Below, one piece after another: positions 37,636-50,439 of a stretch of DNA of 64,000 nucleotides; the stretch's first letter is position 1, and each line of letters opens with the position of its first letter. The stretch lies in the NCBI GenBank assembly GCA_035079385.1, contig JAVHKY010000024.1, forward strand, positions 744,001 through 808,000, read 5' to 3'. Both the position numbers and the translations under genes were made by a program. Origin of the DNA: Aspidiotus rigidus. Its lineage: Eukaryota; Arthropoda; Insecta; Hemiptera; Diaspididae. The notes beneath the pieces were generated by a model. The model worked only from the letters and a program-made list of their open reading frames with translations, was not told the origin of the DNA and made no database searches.

Positions 37636-40092
37636 CATAAAGCCGGTCCATTATTTGAACTGAAAAAAATATACGTTTAAGTGTTATTTTAAACCTGAAC
37701 GTGAAAACTTGAGATATGATCATAGCATTGTTTTTTTTTTTTTTTTTGTGTGTTTTCAATTCACATTTTTAAATGTGTGGTTAGGACCTTATTTTATAGT
37801 CATTCAGGCTTACCTATTCCTAATTAGAAATACCTATAGGTAACGTTTAAGTCTTCAATTCTTCAATTTTTAATTTCCATATCGAATAGAATCGTAAGGT
37901 CAAGTATTTTAATTTAAAAAATCGTTCCTCGATCAAATTTTAATCAATCAAGTAGGTAAATAGCAGACTGGTCCATTTTCTGTATGTTGAAACTTGAGAA
38001 AGCGTTTGCCATTCGAGTTCAATACGTACCCTGGCCTACTATCGAAATTAACATCTAAGTTCGTATGAGAAAAATCTATCGTCTAACGCGAATACAAATT
38101 TGATCTCTGGTACATGATATAATCTCCATTTTAAAAGAAATATTGTATTCACACCTAACAATGTACGTATAATGTCTTTATTATTTTCCGAATTCTGCAT
38201 CGAAAGGATTCGATCGAAATGTGAAATCTCTCTTGGCTTTCAACGACTCACTATAGTTTGAAAATACATTTCGTTGCTTAAGATACCAGTAAAAGAGAAA
38301 AAAAAGAAAAGTAATAAAACCAATCATTTTACGTTCAGTTTTGAGGAAAACATTGGCTTTCTCAAGAAATAATATTGATAAAATTGGCGTATTTTGTTTT
38401 TGGTATACCGAGTTATTAGGGAAAACGATTGTATAAAAATTTGTACCTTTTATATGGAAGATTAAAATGTTGTAATACCGAGAATTTTTCTTTCTCTTTT
38501 TTACGCTCGTCGTTTATACAAATTTTTGGTACAATAAATTTATATTTAATATTATTTTACAAATATTCGTACTTCCGATATTTGGATTCCAAATAGCTGT
38601 GAGTCAGGATTTAAGAAAATTTTAACTATAATATACTCATCGTCAACTTCGCATCCTAAGAGTAGGTTTCTCCATCTGAAAACTGAAACAAAGTCTTCAA
38701 ACACCTCATGAGGCACGAGCAGTACCTAATAATTTAGCAGACCCATTTCAACTGCTTGGAAGATTTTATTTATTTGAAAGGTTGAATTTGATACTAGCTA
38801 TACCTACCTACCTAGATATATTAATTGCAACTTTGTGTAGCAGATATAATTATAGGCATGTCCGCAGATGTACGAGCTATGATCTTTTTGTCAGAATGAG
38901 GAAACTGATAGTGAAAAAAACGAACGATAATTTTCAAAAATTTTCCAAGTGGATACCTAGATTAGTGTTCAGCGAGTTGATAAGGCGTATTTTGATTTTT
39001 GACTGTGGGATACCAATTGTTCTCAAATTTAGTTACTTATTTCACTGAGAATCAGAGTTGTCACCACCCGTATTTGTGAAGCACCACTAACCCCAGTTTA
39101 CTGTATTATTTTGTTCAAAATCAAAACAAACTACCGATTCCCATAAGAAATGCATGGGAACGTTTCGATCATAAATTTTTAATTAAATGTGAGAAGAAAA
39201 TAAGAAATAAAACGTTCATATTTAGAATCTGGAAGTTCTGAAGTATTCATAAAAAATGTATCTGTAATTCTTTATTTATTTCTTGTTTTCAAATATTGAC
39301 AAATGATCGAAACGTCCTGTGTATTTCTTAAATTCTTATGGAGATAATTTTTGTTTTGAACACAAACGGTAAAACTGGGATAAGACCATTAAGGTGGGGT
39401 TTCAAAAAAATTTTGTCCATAGCATATCCTTAGCTCCATCAGCATTCGAATCAAACTTTGAAACTTTTTCCAATTTTCCCTTTCCTTTGAATCCCGACTT
39501 TAACTGTGGACGTAGATACGTTTTTCCCGACATGATCGACACTCGCCTGGTTGGTTAATAGGACTTTGATAAGAGGAACCAATGATGATAGTGAATAGTA
39601 TCACGATTCACGACAATCATTACAGTTGATAACAGCAGCATAATGAACAATTTTTTCGAGTAGTAGACAAAACTTTCGTTGTTTGATGACTAATAATTGT
39701 AATTTTCACCATTCTCGAATAATAAAATAGAACCTTGTCCTATTCATCGTATTTTCGGAGACTGCGATAATAGTGAGTTACGTTACTTGTTGCAGTATCA
39801 CTCGTAACTCACCTCGAATAACCGTAGGTGATACATGGTTTATAAAGTTGTTGGTCATTCGAGCAACCAGAAGTTATAAGGCAAATCTCGTTGAAACGTA
39901 ATTAGCCTATTTTCAGGTGGAATGCTTCTTCAATATTATCTTCGAAATTTCATGTGGTAATGAAGAACCATCGATTGATCGTGCCATCTACAACTGTCGG
40001 TTAGAGTATTAGATGTCGAAATTCATCATACAGTACATATTTCAGCTACGTTCTCGTCTCGTATTTGTATTTTGAAAATTGTTTTCGAAATC
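37636..40092. other. Intergenic between the UGT array and SCYL2
   Basis: Starts with the UGT5 3' UTR and a T run at 37,732-37,747, then AT-rich unique sequence. No family features in any frame. The SCYL2 promoter and untranslated first exon should lie at the right end: a GTAAGT donor at 40,093 and a TTGTAG acceptor ending at 40,168 would define a 76-base intron in the 5' UTR. Confidence 0.45.
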
Positions 40093-40181
40093 GTAAGTAG
40101 AGCTTTTTCCTTCACGGTGTTCGAATCCGGAAACTTATTATTTACCATTGTTTCTTGTTATATTGTAGTAAAAAATCTGTG

Positions 40182-43100
40182 ATGGACGTGTTAAATAAAT
40201 TGTACAGTACAGTCAGCAGTACGGTATCACAATTATCGACCGTTTTACCAGGTAATCCAGTTACCCGAGAATATGAAGTAACTAATCATATCGCTAGTGG
40301 TGGTCCAGGTACGTTAAAGTCAATTTCTGAGTAAATATCATTTAGGAAATCAGTGTATCTAAAATGATACGGTTGCAGGCCTACTATGGAAAATATTTAG
40401 TGGTTATAAAAAGTCGACAAATCAAGAAGCATCTATTTTCCTCTTGGAAAAACGTCAACTCGAGAAACTTCCTAAAACAGATCGAGAAGCCATTATAGAG
40501 GCCCTGAAGAAAAGTATTTCTCAGTTAGCAAGATTGCGGCATCCCCAGGTTCTAGTTGTACAACACACGCTCGAAGATTCGAGGTTAATTCATTTCTCTT
40601 ATTAATTGCTGCGGCAACTAGAATTTGAGTGATACATAATTTCCATCTAATTCATGATACAGAGATAGTCTAGCATTTGCAACTGAGCCTGTTTTCGCCA
40701 GTCTAGCCAATATTTTAGGCAAAACTGATAATGCGCCTGTACCAATTCCACTCACGATAGATAATTTCAATTTGTACGAAGTTGAAATTAAATACGGTTT
40801 GATGCAGGTATGTAATCGATTTGAGTGTATTGCTTGTAGAATATTCAATTTGTACATAATTCTTCATTAGTTGGCAGAGGGCTTAACATTTCTTCATAAC
40901 GACGTAAAACTGTTACATCGTAATCTTTGTCCTCACAACATTATAGTCAATAAGGAAGGCGTGTGGAAAATTTTTGGATTCGATCATAGTATGCATTGTA
41001 TAAGCGGTGCTGAAAGTATCGTAAGTACAGCATTATGTTTTCGTATCAAGAAGTTGGATTCGTTTTTGTATTCTTACGGGAGGATATCGAATTATTTTTC
41101 AATTCAGGTGAGGTGGCCAACTTTGGAATACGCTATCGATGTGCACGCTCTTGCTCAGCCAGATTTAGATTTTTTGGCTCCGGAAGCCGGCCTTTCGGGA
41201 ACATCTTTAGCTGTTAGTGATGTATTCTCGTTCGGAATGTTGATTTATTCGCTCTTTAATAAAGGTCAATCATTAATAACTTGTAATTCGAATTGGTCGA
41301 ACTACAGTCAGAATATTACGAGAGTGAGTGGATTAATGAAGAAACTACGAATTAAGCTTATGCATATTGATACAACTTATCACTAATTTTGTTTCAATAG
41401 CTGAAGAGATTGACGAATTCCGAATTAATTTCAATACCGCAAGGTATGCGCGAAATCGTGAAAATGATGTTGAATTACACTCCTGAATTGCGACCAGAAT
41501 TGCATGATTTCCTGAAAGTAATTATTATCGTCAATTCGATACTCGTTTTACTGTTATCGTGAAGCTTACTCGGTGTATTTTTCAATTTTAGTGCGATTTT
41601 TTCGAAGATGTAGGGATTAAAGCGTTAAGTTATCTAGATTCGTTGTTCCAATGGGACAATCTACAAAAATCTCAGTTCTATAAAGGTTTACCAACAGTAT
41701 TAGAAAAATTACCTCATCGAGTTTGTTTGTTCAGGTAAGCGTTAATTTTGTTTGGGATTTCGATGATAAATTCTGTTGACAATAAACATTTTGAATTTGG
41801 TGTTTGCTTCTATTTGTAGAGTAATACCGTGTTTATCCAAAGAATTCGTAAATCCAACTATGGTACCGTTCGTGTTACCCAGTGTATTTGCAATTGCTGA
41901 GAAGTGCAACAAAGAAGACTTTACACAATCTATTCTTCCTCATTTGAAACCAGTTCTTAAAATGCAGGAACCTGTACAAGTGAGTTTTTGATTTTCAATT
42001 TCGTCGAGCTCGAGCACTGCAATTTCATAACGTAGGATATTTTTTTCAGATTATGTTGATAACCATGCAAAAGATGGAATTACTTCTGAAATTGACACCT
42101 GCTGATGACGTCAAGTCGGATGTTCTGCCCATGCTGTTTCGAGCCATTGAATGTAATTCGCAACAATTACAAGAGATGTGTCTTTCCGTAATACCGACGT
42201 TTGCTGCCCTCATCGACTACCCAGCTATGAAGAACGCTTTGATTCCTAGGATTAAGAAGCTTGCTTTAAGTACACAATTTACTTCGGTACGTTTTCTTCG
42301 AATCATGAGTTGCATTCCAATCTACCTAAATCGATGTAGTACTGTACGAACTATCTCTTTCTTATTATTTTTCATAGGTTCGAGTTAATTGCTTAGTCTG
42401 TATTGGTAATTTGATGGAGTATTTGGATAAATGGTTGATCCTCGACGATATTATACCATTTCTGCCTCAGATACAATCTAGAGAGCCGGCCGTCTTGATG
42501 AGTATTGTTGGTATGTAAACTATCGAATATTTAGTTTCGTTCTCATCATTTTTACTTGGAAGTTAAATTTTGAATACTAGGTATTTACAAAATGGTCTTA
42601 TCGCATAAAAAGATAACTATACCCAAAGAAGTGATGGCAGCTCAAGTTCTCCCCTTCTTAATGCCTTTCTGTATCGAGAATGCTTTAACACTGAATCAGT
42701 TCAACGCGGTAATATCTGTCGTTAAAGAAATGGTTGCGTTAGTCGAAAATGAACAGCGTGCTAAACTGGAGCAACTATCATCTATCCAAGAACGCCAAAA
42801 GTAGGTATTCTTCTTCCAAGCCGGAACATGATCTGCAACATATTTACCTATTTTTACTGCTGATAGAAACTTCGAGTTTACATCAACAAATTTGTCGAAC
42901 GGAATGGATTCGAAAATATCGACCGCGAAACAAAACGACGATCTGCAAGATTTATTTGGAATGAGTACCTCAGAAAAGAAGTCATCACCGAGGGAAAATA
43001 GACCTCTAAATTTACGAGAAAAGCAAAAGTAATTAAGAAACCGTAATTTATATTTTCTATTTTTGAACTATACCTTAAATCAATAATTTTGTTATAGTTT

Positions 43101-43560
43101 GGCGAAACAAAGTGAACTTCAACAACGTCTCCAACTTGAGCCAGCCATTACACCTGTACCGACAGCTAATGCACGTCCAATAAACGCACCAAAGGATCTT
43201 ACAGCTTCTCTTATTGACAGTAATCTGAAAGAAATGAAGTTATCATCGACACCAATGTTATCCAATAACAGTATGTCCCTTCAGTCGCCTTCTTTAGGAT
43301 CATTTGGGCAATCTTCTTTCTCGACAAATGCATTCACATCTTTGCCGTCTTCAACTAACTTCAATGCGCCCCGCCCAACCCTGATGACGCCAATGAACAG
43401 TACGCATATGTCAACAAACTTTACGCCAAATGCGACAGGCTTAAGTCCAGCCGCTTTCTTCACCTCGTCCGTGCGAAATACCGCGCAGAACCCGAGCATT
43501 CAGCCTACGCAGCATTCTAAGCAGTTAACATCTTCGGAAATAAACGATTTCTTACAGTAA
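40182..43560 (+). CDS. SCYL2: SCYL2 (SCY1-like pseudokinase 2)
   Basis: Coding exons 40182-40308, 40379-40583, 40663-40807, 40871-41020, 41108-41323, 41401-41517, 41592-41734, 41820-41979, 42050-42286, 42378-42510, 42581-42800, 42867-43028 and 43098-43560; all phases match, giving 825 residues (vertebrate forms are near 930). SCYL2 binds clathrin and AP-2 and works in TGN/endosome sorting. The N terminus (NPVTREYEV, HIASGG) starts a kinase-like fold. The VAIK Lys is absent (EASIFLLEK), the HRD motif reads HRN and no DFG is seen (KIFGFDHS), so it should be a pseudokinase. Residues around 350-620 form helical HEAT-like repeats (ALIDYPAMKNALIPRIKK, EYLDKWLILDDIIPFLPQI). The C-terminal part is Ser/Asn/Pro-rich and disordered, with NDDLQDLFG, a likely clathrin or adaptor binding stretch. 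Frame and splice sites look fully intact. Confidence 0.95.
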
Positions 43561-44291
43561 TTCGTCGATCTACATAAATGAGGCTTTAAACTTCGACAAG
43601 ACTGTTAAATTAATTTATTTTGTGCGGTAACTATTTTGACATTTAGGATAAGTTTTATTTTGTACTACCGGACTAGTCATGGATTCCGATTTTTTAATTT
43701 TACATTCCTAAATTTTTATTCCTTTTTTTGTCTGCATCTCATTTTCTAAATAATAGGTCTACGTGGATCTATTTCAAGCTAGTTATAGTGAAGCGTTTCT
43801 CGTTTTCCTCCGGGACCGTTGAATGGAGTCGAAAATATTGTTAACGCTTATGGATACTGCACCGATACAGTGAAAAGTTCTATTTACTTTTTTCGAGGAT
43901 ATCGATACGGATGTTAATATTATTGGCTATTTCTTAATTTTGTTGATGGTTATGAATCTTTTACATTTTTGATATCTTGTGAATTGGTTTTATTCTTGAT
44001 TGTTTTGTTTCAGAAAGCAGTTTATTGTAATCGCTTAGTTTGAGGCTTTTTGTGTTACCCTCGTTTCGTTCTTAGTTATAAAGTGTATAAATACAGGCGT
44101 GATGGTTGCGAATACCCAAGTGATCGACTGGACGTACTTTTGCTTTAATCTTTCTTTTCGTAATATTCATCATTTTATTATGCATGTATTTGTTAATTTT
44201 TGTCGAATTCATAGTTGTCATTTTATAACTAACAAAATACCTCGATTTTCCAAATATGTATTATTAATATTTTTCCGTGTGCAAGTATTCT

Positions 44292-44297
44292 AAATAA
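44292..44297 (+). terminator. Probable poly(A) signal of SCYL2
   Basis: AATAAA about 730 bases after the SCYL2 stop codon. No clear earlier hexamer was noticed, so the 3' UTR is probably long. Confidence 0.4.
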
Positions 44298-44309
44298 AAT
44301 ACCAATGAT

Positions 44310-47300
44310 GATAACTATATCCACCTTGTTTTAACGTTGTTTTTATGAATTAAACAGAATCAGCTTTATTTTTTTGGATGCGATATCGAACTTGCAATAA
44401 GGAATGTGTGCGTATTTCAATATTTCTATGCTTCTTCATATTTTTTATTTCGTATGAGACAACTAGGCTCGTCCTATCTATACGTCAATATTGTAGAGAG
44501 CCAGTTCTGATTCCAAGTTCATATTATATAATTACCGGAAATTACATTTAGGTTTGTTTTCGCAACAGTTGGGAAACTTGAAAAATCAACCTTTTGAAAA
44601 TAGTTTGTTGGAAAAATTTCTTCATAATTACAATGTTGAGATAGTAAACTTTGTATTCAGGGGTGTATTTACCAAGGGGGTAGGACTCAGGGACACCCCC
44701 CCCCCAAAAAAAAAAAAAAAAGAAGAAATGAGGGAAAGAAGTAAAGTCAGGAAAAAGCGGGAGAGCTTTTTCTTTTTTTTTGCTTTTCAAATATCGAAAA
44801 AGTCGTTAATCTCCTTTCCTAAAATGGTCTTTTAAATCCGCCCCTGCATGTTGTTTCACAGTCGTAACCATATCAAGATAAGAACTAGTGTTTTTTCAGG
44901 AGGAAAGATTGAAAAGTTCTACTTCGCTGCCTTGGAATACATTTTGAAAAAAAAAAACAAATTATTGAATCTATAAGTATCAGAAAACAATTCTAGTTTC
45001 GTTTTCATCGTTATGAATTGAAAATAATCCCATTATTTCTGGACGTATGATAGTTGGACATTGAAAAACTGAGTACAGAACTTTTTTTTTATATTCATCT
45101 TGTTAGGTTTTTTTGCAGTGAACAAGCTGGTAATTCGAAATAATGAACATAATAATACATAAATCGTGACTATCAAGTAAAATTACTCCAAGTCGAATAT
45201 TCTTCCTTATTTTTGAGAGCAGAAAAACTTATTGCGGACTTAGGTTCGAATTCTGAATAAAATTTACAGATATCTATAGTTTTGTTTCAATTTTTTAGGA
45301 ACAAAATAAAGATACCTAAGCTACTTTGGTTCTTCTAATTTTTAACTGCATGATTTCCTGATGAATGAGAATGATCGAACATAATGTATACCTATACTAT
45401 AATAATCCAACATCGGTAACACAAAAAACGAATTGTTCGACTTATATAATTATATGGTTCTCAAGAACTTTGTATTCAATTAGAAATTTTTCTAATTGTA
45501 TGAAGTTATTTATTTTTGACGGTTTTTAGCATTAAAAAGAAGAGTATTATTCGGCACTGCCGTCAAATAAATTTGATACACAATATAAGTAGGTACCCGA
45601 CGTTTCGGATCAAACGTGATCCTTCTTCAGGGGTAAACTCTGTTGTATGGTCACACTTTATTTCTTCATCATTATTAAATTTATTGTCTTTTATGAAGTA
45701 CCGTATATAGTAGGTATGAAACGACCCTATTAACTGTATAAAATGTGGTGATATTATATTTTTACAAATTCTAATATTCAAATCATGAAACATCGTGATT
45801 GTAAACAGATAGCACTTGTTATAAATATAGTGTGCTCGCATTTGTCATACAATTTAGGAAAATCAATTTCCTATCAGAACTATGATTTTATGTCGAGGTG
45901 ATGTACAAACGTAAATTAATTCGTTGTCAGTGATTTGTGTTCTTTTTTTATTTCTCTGTTCTCAAATTTATACATCCGTTAATTTCTGTCCGAATATCTC
46001 AGCAACTCGATTTTAATCAATTTAATACAAAGAAGGTAGAATTGAAATCAGATTTGTATGTACATGAGTTTTCTCTTCGAGATATTTACTTATTAAATTA
46101 TTAAGGTACCCTATTATTATTTGATGATATTTCAATTTGAATTCAAATCGTAGTATTCTTAAACTTTCCCTCTTATCGAGAGTATCTTAGTATATTGCAA
46201 GCTATTACTATTATCAGAGTTAATTATAGCCAGGTACAACACACATCACGATGCGATCACGTGAAAATTACCGATAGCGTTTGAAGTTGATTCAAGGATT
46301 TCGGAATTACTATTGAATGGTCTTTTGAGGTAGTGGGTGATGTATTTATATGAAACTGGAAGTTATCCCCTTTTCTCCTTTATTCCTTCTCCCGTCCATG
46401 TAATAACTCATATTGTGAAAATGTTTTACGTTGATAACTTATATGAATTAGTTACAATTTGATAAAAAAAAATTGATTTCAGGCATCAGCCAGCAGATTT
46501 GAAATCAAAATAAAATCAGTTCCTACATCCTTTCCTATTGCCTGAAGAATATCGTTTTTTCCTTATGAATCCTTCCTTGAAGTTTTGTAGAGTGAACTGA
46601 ACAATTTGTAACACTCTAATAAACAGGTATCTAGGTACTAACTAGAGAACTTCTTGAAGTTTCAATCAATCTTTTTTTATCGATTTTCAACTAGCAAATA
46701 CCTACCTGAAGTGAAATAGATTTCTATAGAGCTTTTTGTGTAGGTGTGTCATAATTGATATAGGTAATCTATGACTCAACTTTTTTGATTTTGGAAGAAT
46801 CTGAATATTCCATTACTTAATTCTAATTGTCATACAAAATAATTAGCAAAATGACGAGAATTTATGCAGACAACCGACAACGGGAAAACGTCGTTCATCA
46901 CGCTGTCATCAAACCTAGGTATTCATCTCGCAAAGAGTCGTTGCTTTCGTGCTGGTGAAAATGTATGGAAGCTCGATTTTAGAAGATGAATAAATTATCG
47001 AATCATAATACTATTAAAAGATAACAAAATTTTCAACCATCCATGTCCCGCTGCTGTCGAGATACCGTATGTCGAACCTACTAAAGTCACTAAGGTACCG
47101 TACTTTTTGATTCGACCTTGAACAATAGGAAGAAAATTCCAGAAGTTATTAGCAATTTTCCGTACAAGTACTTCATTCTCCAGGTTTATCTCATCTTCAT
47201 TTTTCAGGTATAATTACGCAAGTATTGATCTCGTCGTCACTTACAAAGTTACAACCACTATAATAGTAGGTATGATAATACATTTTTTTTACATATTAAG

Positions 47301-47990
47301 TTAATTAGGATGTAGCGATGCGATGCTAGCGCCGCCGTAAAGAGTTGCATTGACGTAACCGTAAGACGTATCTGCAAAGCAAACCTCCAATCAGGAAAAT
47401 AAGGCTTTTGATATTATCTACTGAAGGCTAAAAGAAATCTCATTCCACTGATCGTCCTTTTTGCAAATACGCGTTAATTAATTTTTTAGTTTTTAATTAC
47501 AGAGCGCGACCGTTTACAATTGACATCATTCTCTATGGGAAAATTGCCCTTGCCCTATAAAAAATATAATTATATACTTGAAAATTGAAATCATTAGTCA
47601 TTGAATCCGGTATATAAGGCAACAAGGGAGAAGAGCTTGATGCTGATAGCTGACACTCCATTCATTACCCCTACCTTATCTGTTATCTCACCTTATCTTT
47701 GCAATTTCGGTGAAAGCCGAACAATCACTGAAGGCAAACTCAGGAATATACCTACTCCTACTCCCGGATACTTCGTTTTCGGACATCAACCATTCTTCCG
47801 CGTCCACAGACCCACAGTTCAGTATCACCAAACACAGCTCAAGGTGGTGCGGTGGTGCATGATCAATTGTTTATTTTTTGTTTGTTGCATAGTTTGTTAT
47901 TTAGGTACTGTAGTTATTTTTATGAGTTCGTTAACTACTATATCGGAGTGCAGGCCGTAGTAGTTGGTAGGTAGTTCAGTGAACCAAACG
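44310..47990. other. Long intergenic region, no gene seen
   Basis: AT-rich DNA with low-complexity C/A runs at 44,694-44,722 and one PLE-type hairpin at 45,598-45,634. Short open frames on both strands lack domains. Many TAGGTACCTACC microsatellite-like words. I see no RNA gene. Confidence 0.45.
45598..45634 (-). other. PLE-type terminal hairpin, hammerhead-like core
   Basis: Minus strand: CTGAAGA, one unpaired A, perfect 6-bp stem GGATCA/TGATCC around CGTT, then GAAACGTCGGG. The CTGANGA core and GAAAC are both exact. Such hairpins are common at Penelope-like element ends in animals. Adjacent sequence to about 45,700 is probably a PLE 3' fragment with no coding part left. Confidence 0.45.
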
Positions 47991-47999
47991 GATGCGCAT

Positions 48000-48640
48000 A
48001 GAGTAAAGTGACGTCATATAACACTGACATGAAGACGCAGCCGCGGCTGCCTCGTAGTATCTAAACTAAACCATCTACACGATCAGCAGGCCAAATGAAT
48101 GATGATCTTCAACGCTCAAGCACGAGGACGAACGTTACCGTCGCGTCGTCGCCGTATCACGAACAACGAATCTACTTTCGACTTCGACGAATGTAGACGA
48201 CAAGGTTTCTTCAGTCTCGTGTAACGTTCCGTCGACCTGTCGTTTCACGTAGTCCCGTACGGGTGCGAGTTCGAACGCGTTCCGAGAACGTCCGTCGCGT
48301 GTGTCGTGTGGCGTGTCGTGTGTTACGTGCTCGTATTTTGTACGAATAAAACACCGTGATCGTAATCTACCGTATCTTCCTACAGTGAATTTCCAACGTT
48401 CGGATTTTTGATTTTCCTCTTCCTTTTTATAATGTCATTAAGGAGTTGATTAGTAGGAGGTGATTTTATTTTCTTTTGTTTCGAGTTTACGTGTCTCCGT
48501 GATCGGGTTATCATATTAGTTACGTGTTTGTTTGAAGTGCTTCGTGAATTTTAATTATACGTCGAATTCTCGAACACCGGTACCTGTGCACATGTTGCGT
48601 ATCTACGATGATGCTCTGCACGTAAGGATTTCCACAAGTA
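48000..48640 (+). promoter_or_regulatory. CpG-rich promoter / first exon of an unseen + strand gene
   Basis: From about 48,100 to 48,360 CG dinucleotides are dense (GTCGCGTCGTCGCCG, GTCCGTCGCGTGTGTCG), unlike anything else in the window except coding exons. Downstream, ATG at 48,592 opens MLRIYDDALH and meets a GTAAGG donor at 48,622; a second possible donor GTAAGC lies at 48,638. This looks like a 5' UTR plus a short first coding exon with the rest of the gene far to the right, or an antisense promoter. The protein start is not recognised. Confidence 0.35.
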
Positions 48641-50439
48641 AGCACAACTAATTGATCCTTATTGCTTAAATTTAATTAATCGTTAGGTGTTGTCGTCGAA
48701 AAGTTTGTGTATAGCCCTTCTCCATCGAGTTGGTAACTGAAATTAGTGGTGTTCGGATTCTCATCGAGATCGAATAACTCCCACGCTAAAATATACTCTT
48801 CCGAATCGAATTAATATAATCGAAAAGCTAATTAGAAGTAGTAATCGGTTTTTGTTCTTTCTTCCCAACGACCGCGTATTACGTGCTTAAATAACTCGAC
48901 GATATAGCGAGAGGAAAGTTTGATCAATTTGAAATTTTGCCTTTTATCGAGTTCAATCGACTCTCTAAGCCCACGTCATTGGAGGCCGTCACTGTCAAAA
49001 GCCCTGGATTTAAGTTACTTATGTATTGTAAACGTGATTGCTTCGAGAATATTTTATGAGTATACGCACAGCGTGAATACTGTAAATGTTACAACATCGA
49101 TATTGGATTCGCATCATTATCTAATGAGATTTGAAGTAGTGAAAACAAGGACGGATACTTAATAATCTTTTTCGGTATAGACGAATGTATTTACAATGTT
49201 CTCCTGCTATAAAGATATAATTCTCGCTCCAAGAGCTCGCTGTGTGATAGACATATCTCTAAGATTATCGTTCACTCTACTCTGGAAGCTCGATCAGAAA
49301 ATAAAATATTGGTACCTATTAAAAAATTTCGGACTATAGCAGAGAGGATAATTCCAACACCGGCGTATTTATTAATGACCTGTCTGGATTTATTATCATG
49401 ATTCGCGACCTTGATTGTTATATTGACCGAAAAAAGAAAGTTACATGACAAATTTGATTTTTTCTTCGTTTACTGTGTTACACGAGGAGTGATGTAGATA
49501 TGTGTAGGAGTTGAGAAAATTGAATGCAAATACGTGCCTAGGTACTCAAAATAGTATATGAACGGTGACATAGATAATATTTCTTCCTATTCTTTCTAAC
49601 GATAGATAATATTTACCGAACAAAATACAGATGTGAGCAAATATTCTTCTTTTAAAACTAAAGGACTCGTATGGTTCTTTAAACAGCCTTTTCTTTTTAA
49701 TTTACCATAAAAAAAAAAAAAAAAACTGTTCCATGTTTTATTTTACTGTGACTTCTTCTCGTTTTCTCTTCGGAAAATTTCGACTTCCGAGCTCTACCTA
49801 CATAAATAGGTACTTGGAAAAAATTCCCCCTTGTCGAACTTTATGAGGTGGAAACTCGGAAAAATGGCGATTTTTGAACTCCTCTATGATCGGAGGAAGA
49901 TTCAGAGTAGTGATAGCTATCGATCTGTGATCTTCAGAGGTCACAAATTATTGAAATTTTGGTGACTTTCATGAAACAGGTTCCTCGTTGAAATTCCAAC
50001 TTCAAAGCATGAAAAAAAAAAAAGGTAGGAAAATTTTCACCCTTCGAGCTAATATTATGAGGTGGGGGACTCGAAAGGACATTGAGCTACGTATAGTACC
50101 CCTCAGTGGTGAATTTGGTTCCGGGACGAACCACTTTTCACGCAAGAGACTCCAGCTTCAAACCCCTCCCCTCAGAAAGAAGCAGAAATATTTCGCAGTC
50201 CCCCTCGCTTCAATAGAATAAGTCCGCTTTCATTAGTGAGGAGGAAATCTGGAAAGATTTCGCCCTTGAATTACAAAAATAATGAGGCGAGATAAAATTT
50301 TCAGTTCTGAACTTTTGAAGGCCCAAGCGGGAGGCCATGAAAAATCACTAGCTTCCTTAACGAACTTCAACGAGAGTCTGTTCCATGACTCAGTTTTCTA
50401 ATAAAGCGATTACTATGTCGTGTACATATATTTTTTACA
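48641..50439. other. Non-coding, probably intronic or intergenic
   Basis: No gene features. At 49,760-50,300 a dispersed motif recurs several times (AAAATTTCGACTTCCGAGCTC, TTCACCCTTCGAGCTAATATTATGAGG, TTTCGCCCTTGAATTAC), the same type as at 12,950-13,100 and 23,200-23,260. Confidence 0.4.

Noticed and set aside
44554..44835. Small basic protein with Lys/Arg-rich tail
   Set aside because: The composition comes from C, A and T homopolymer runs and the opposite strand is open for the same reason; no splice or family support.
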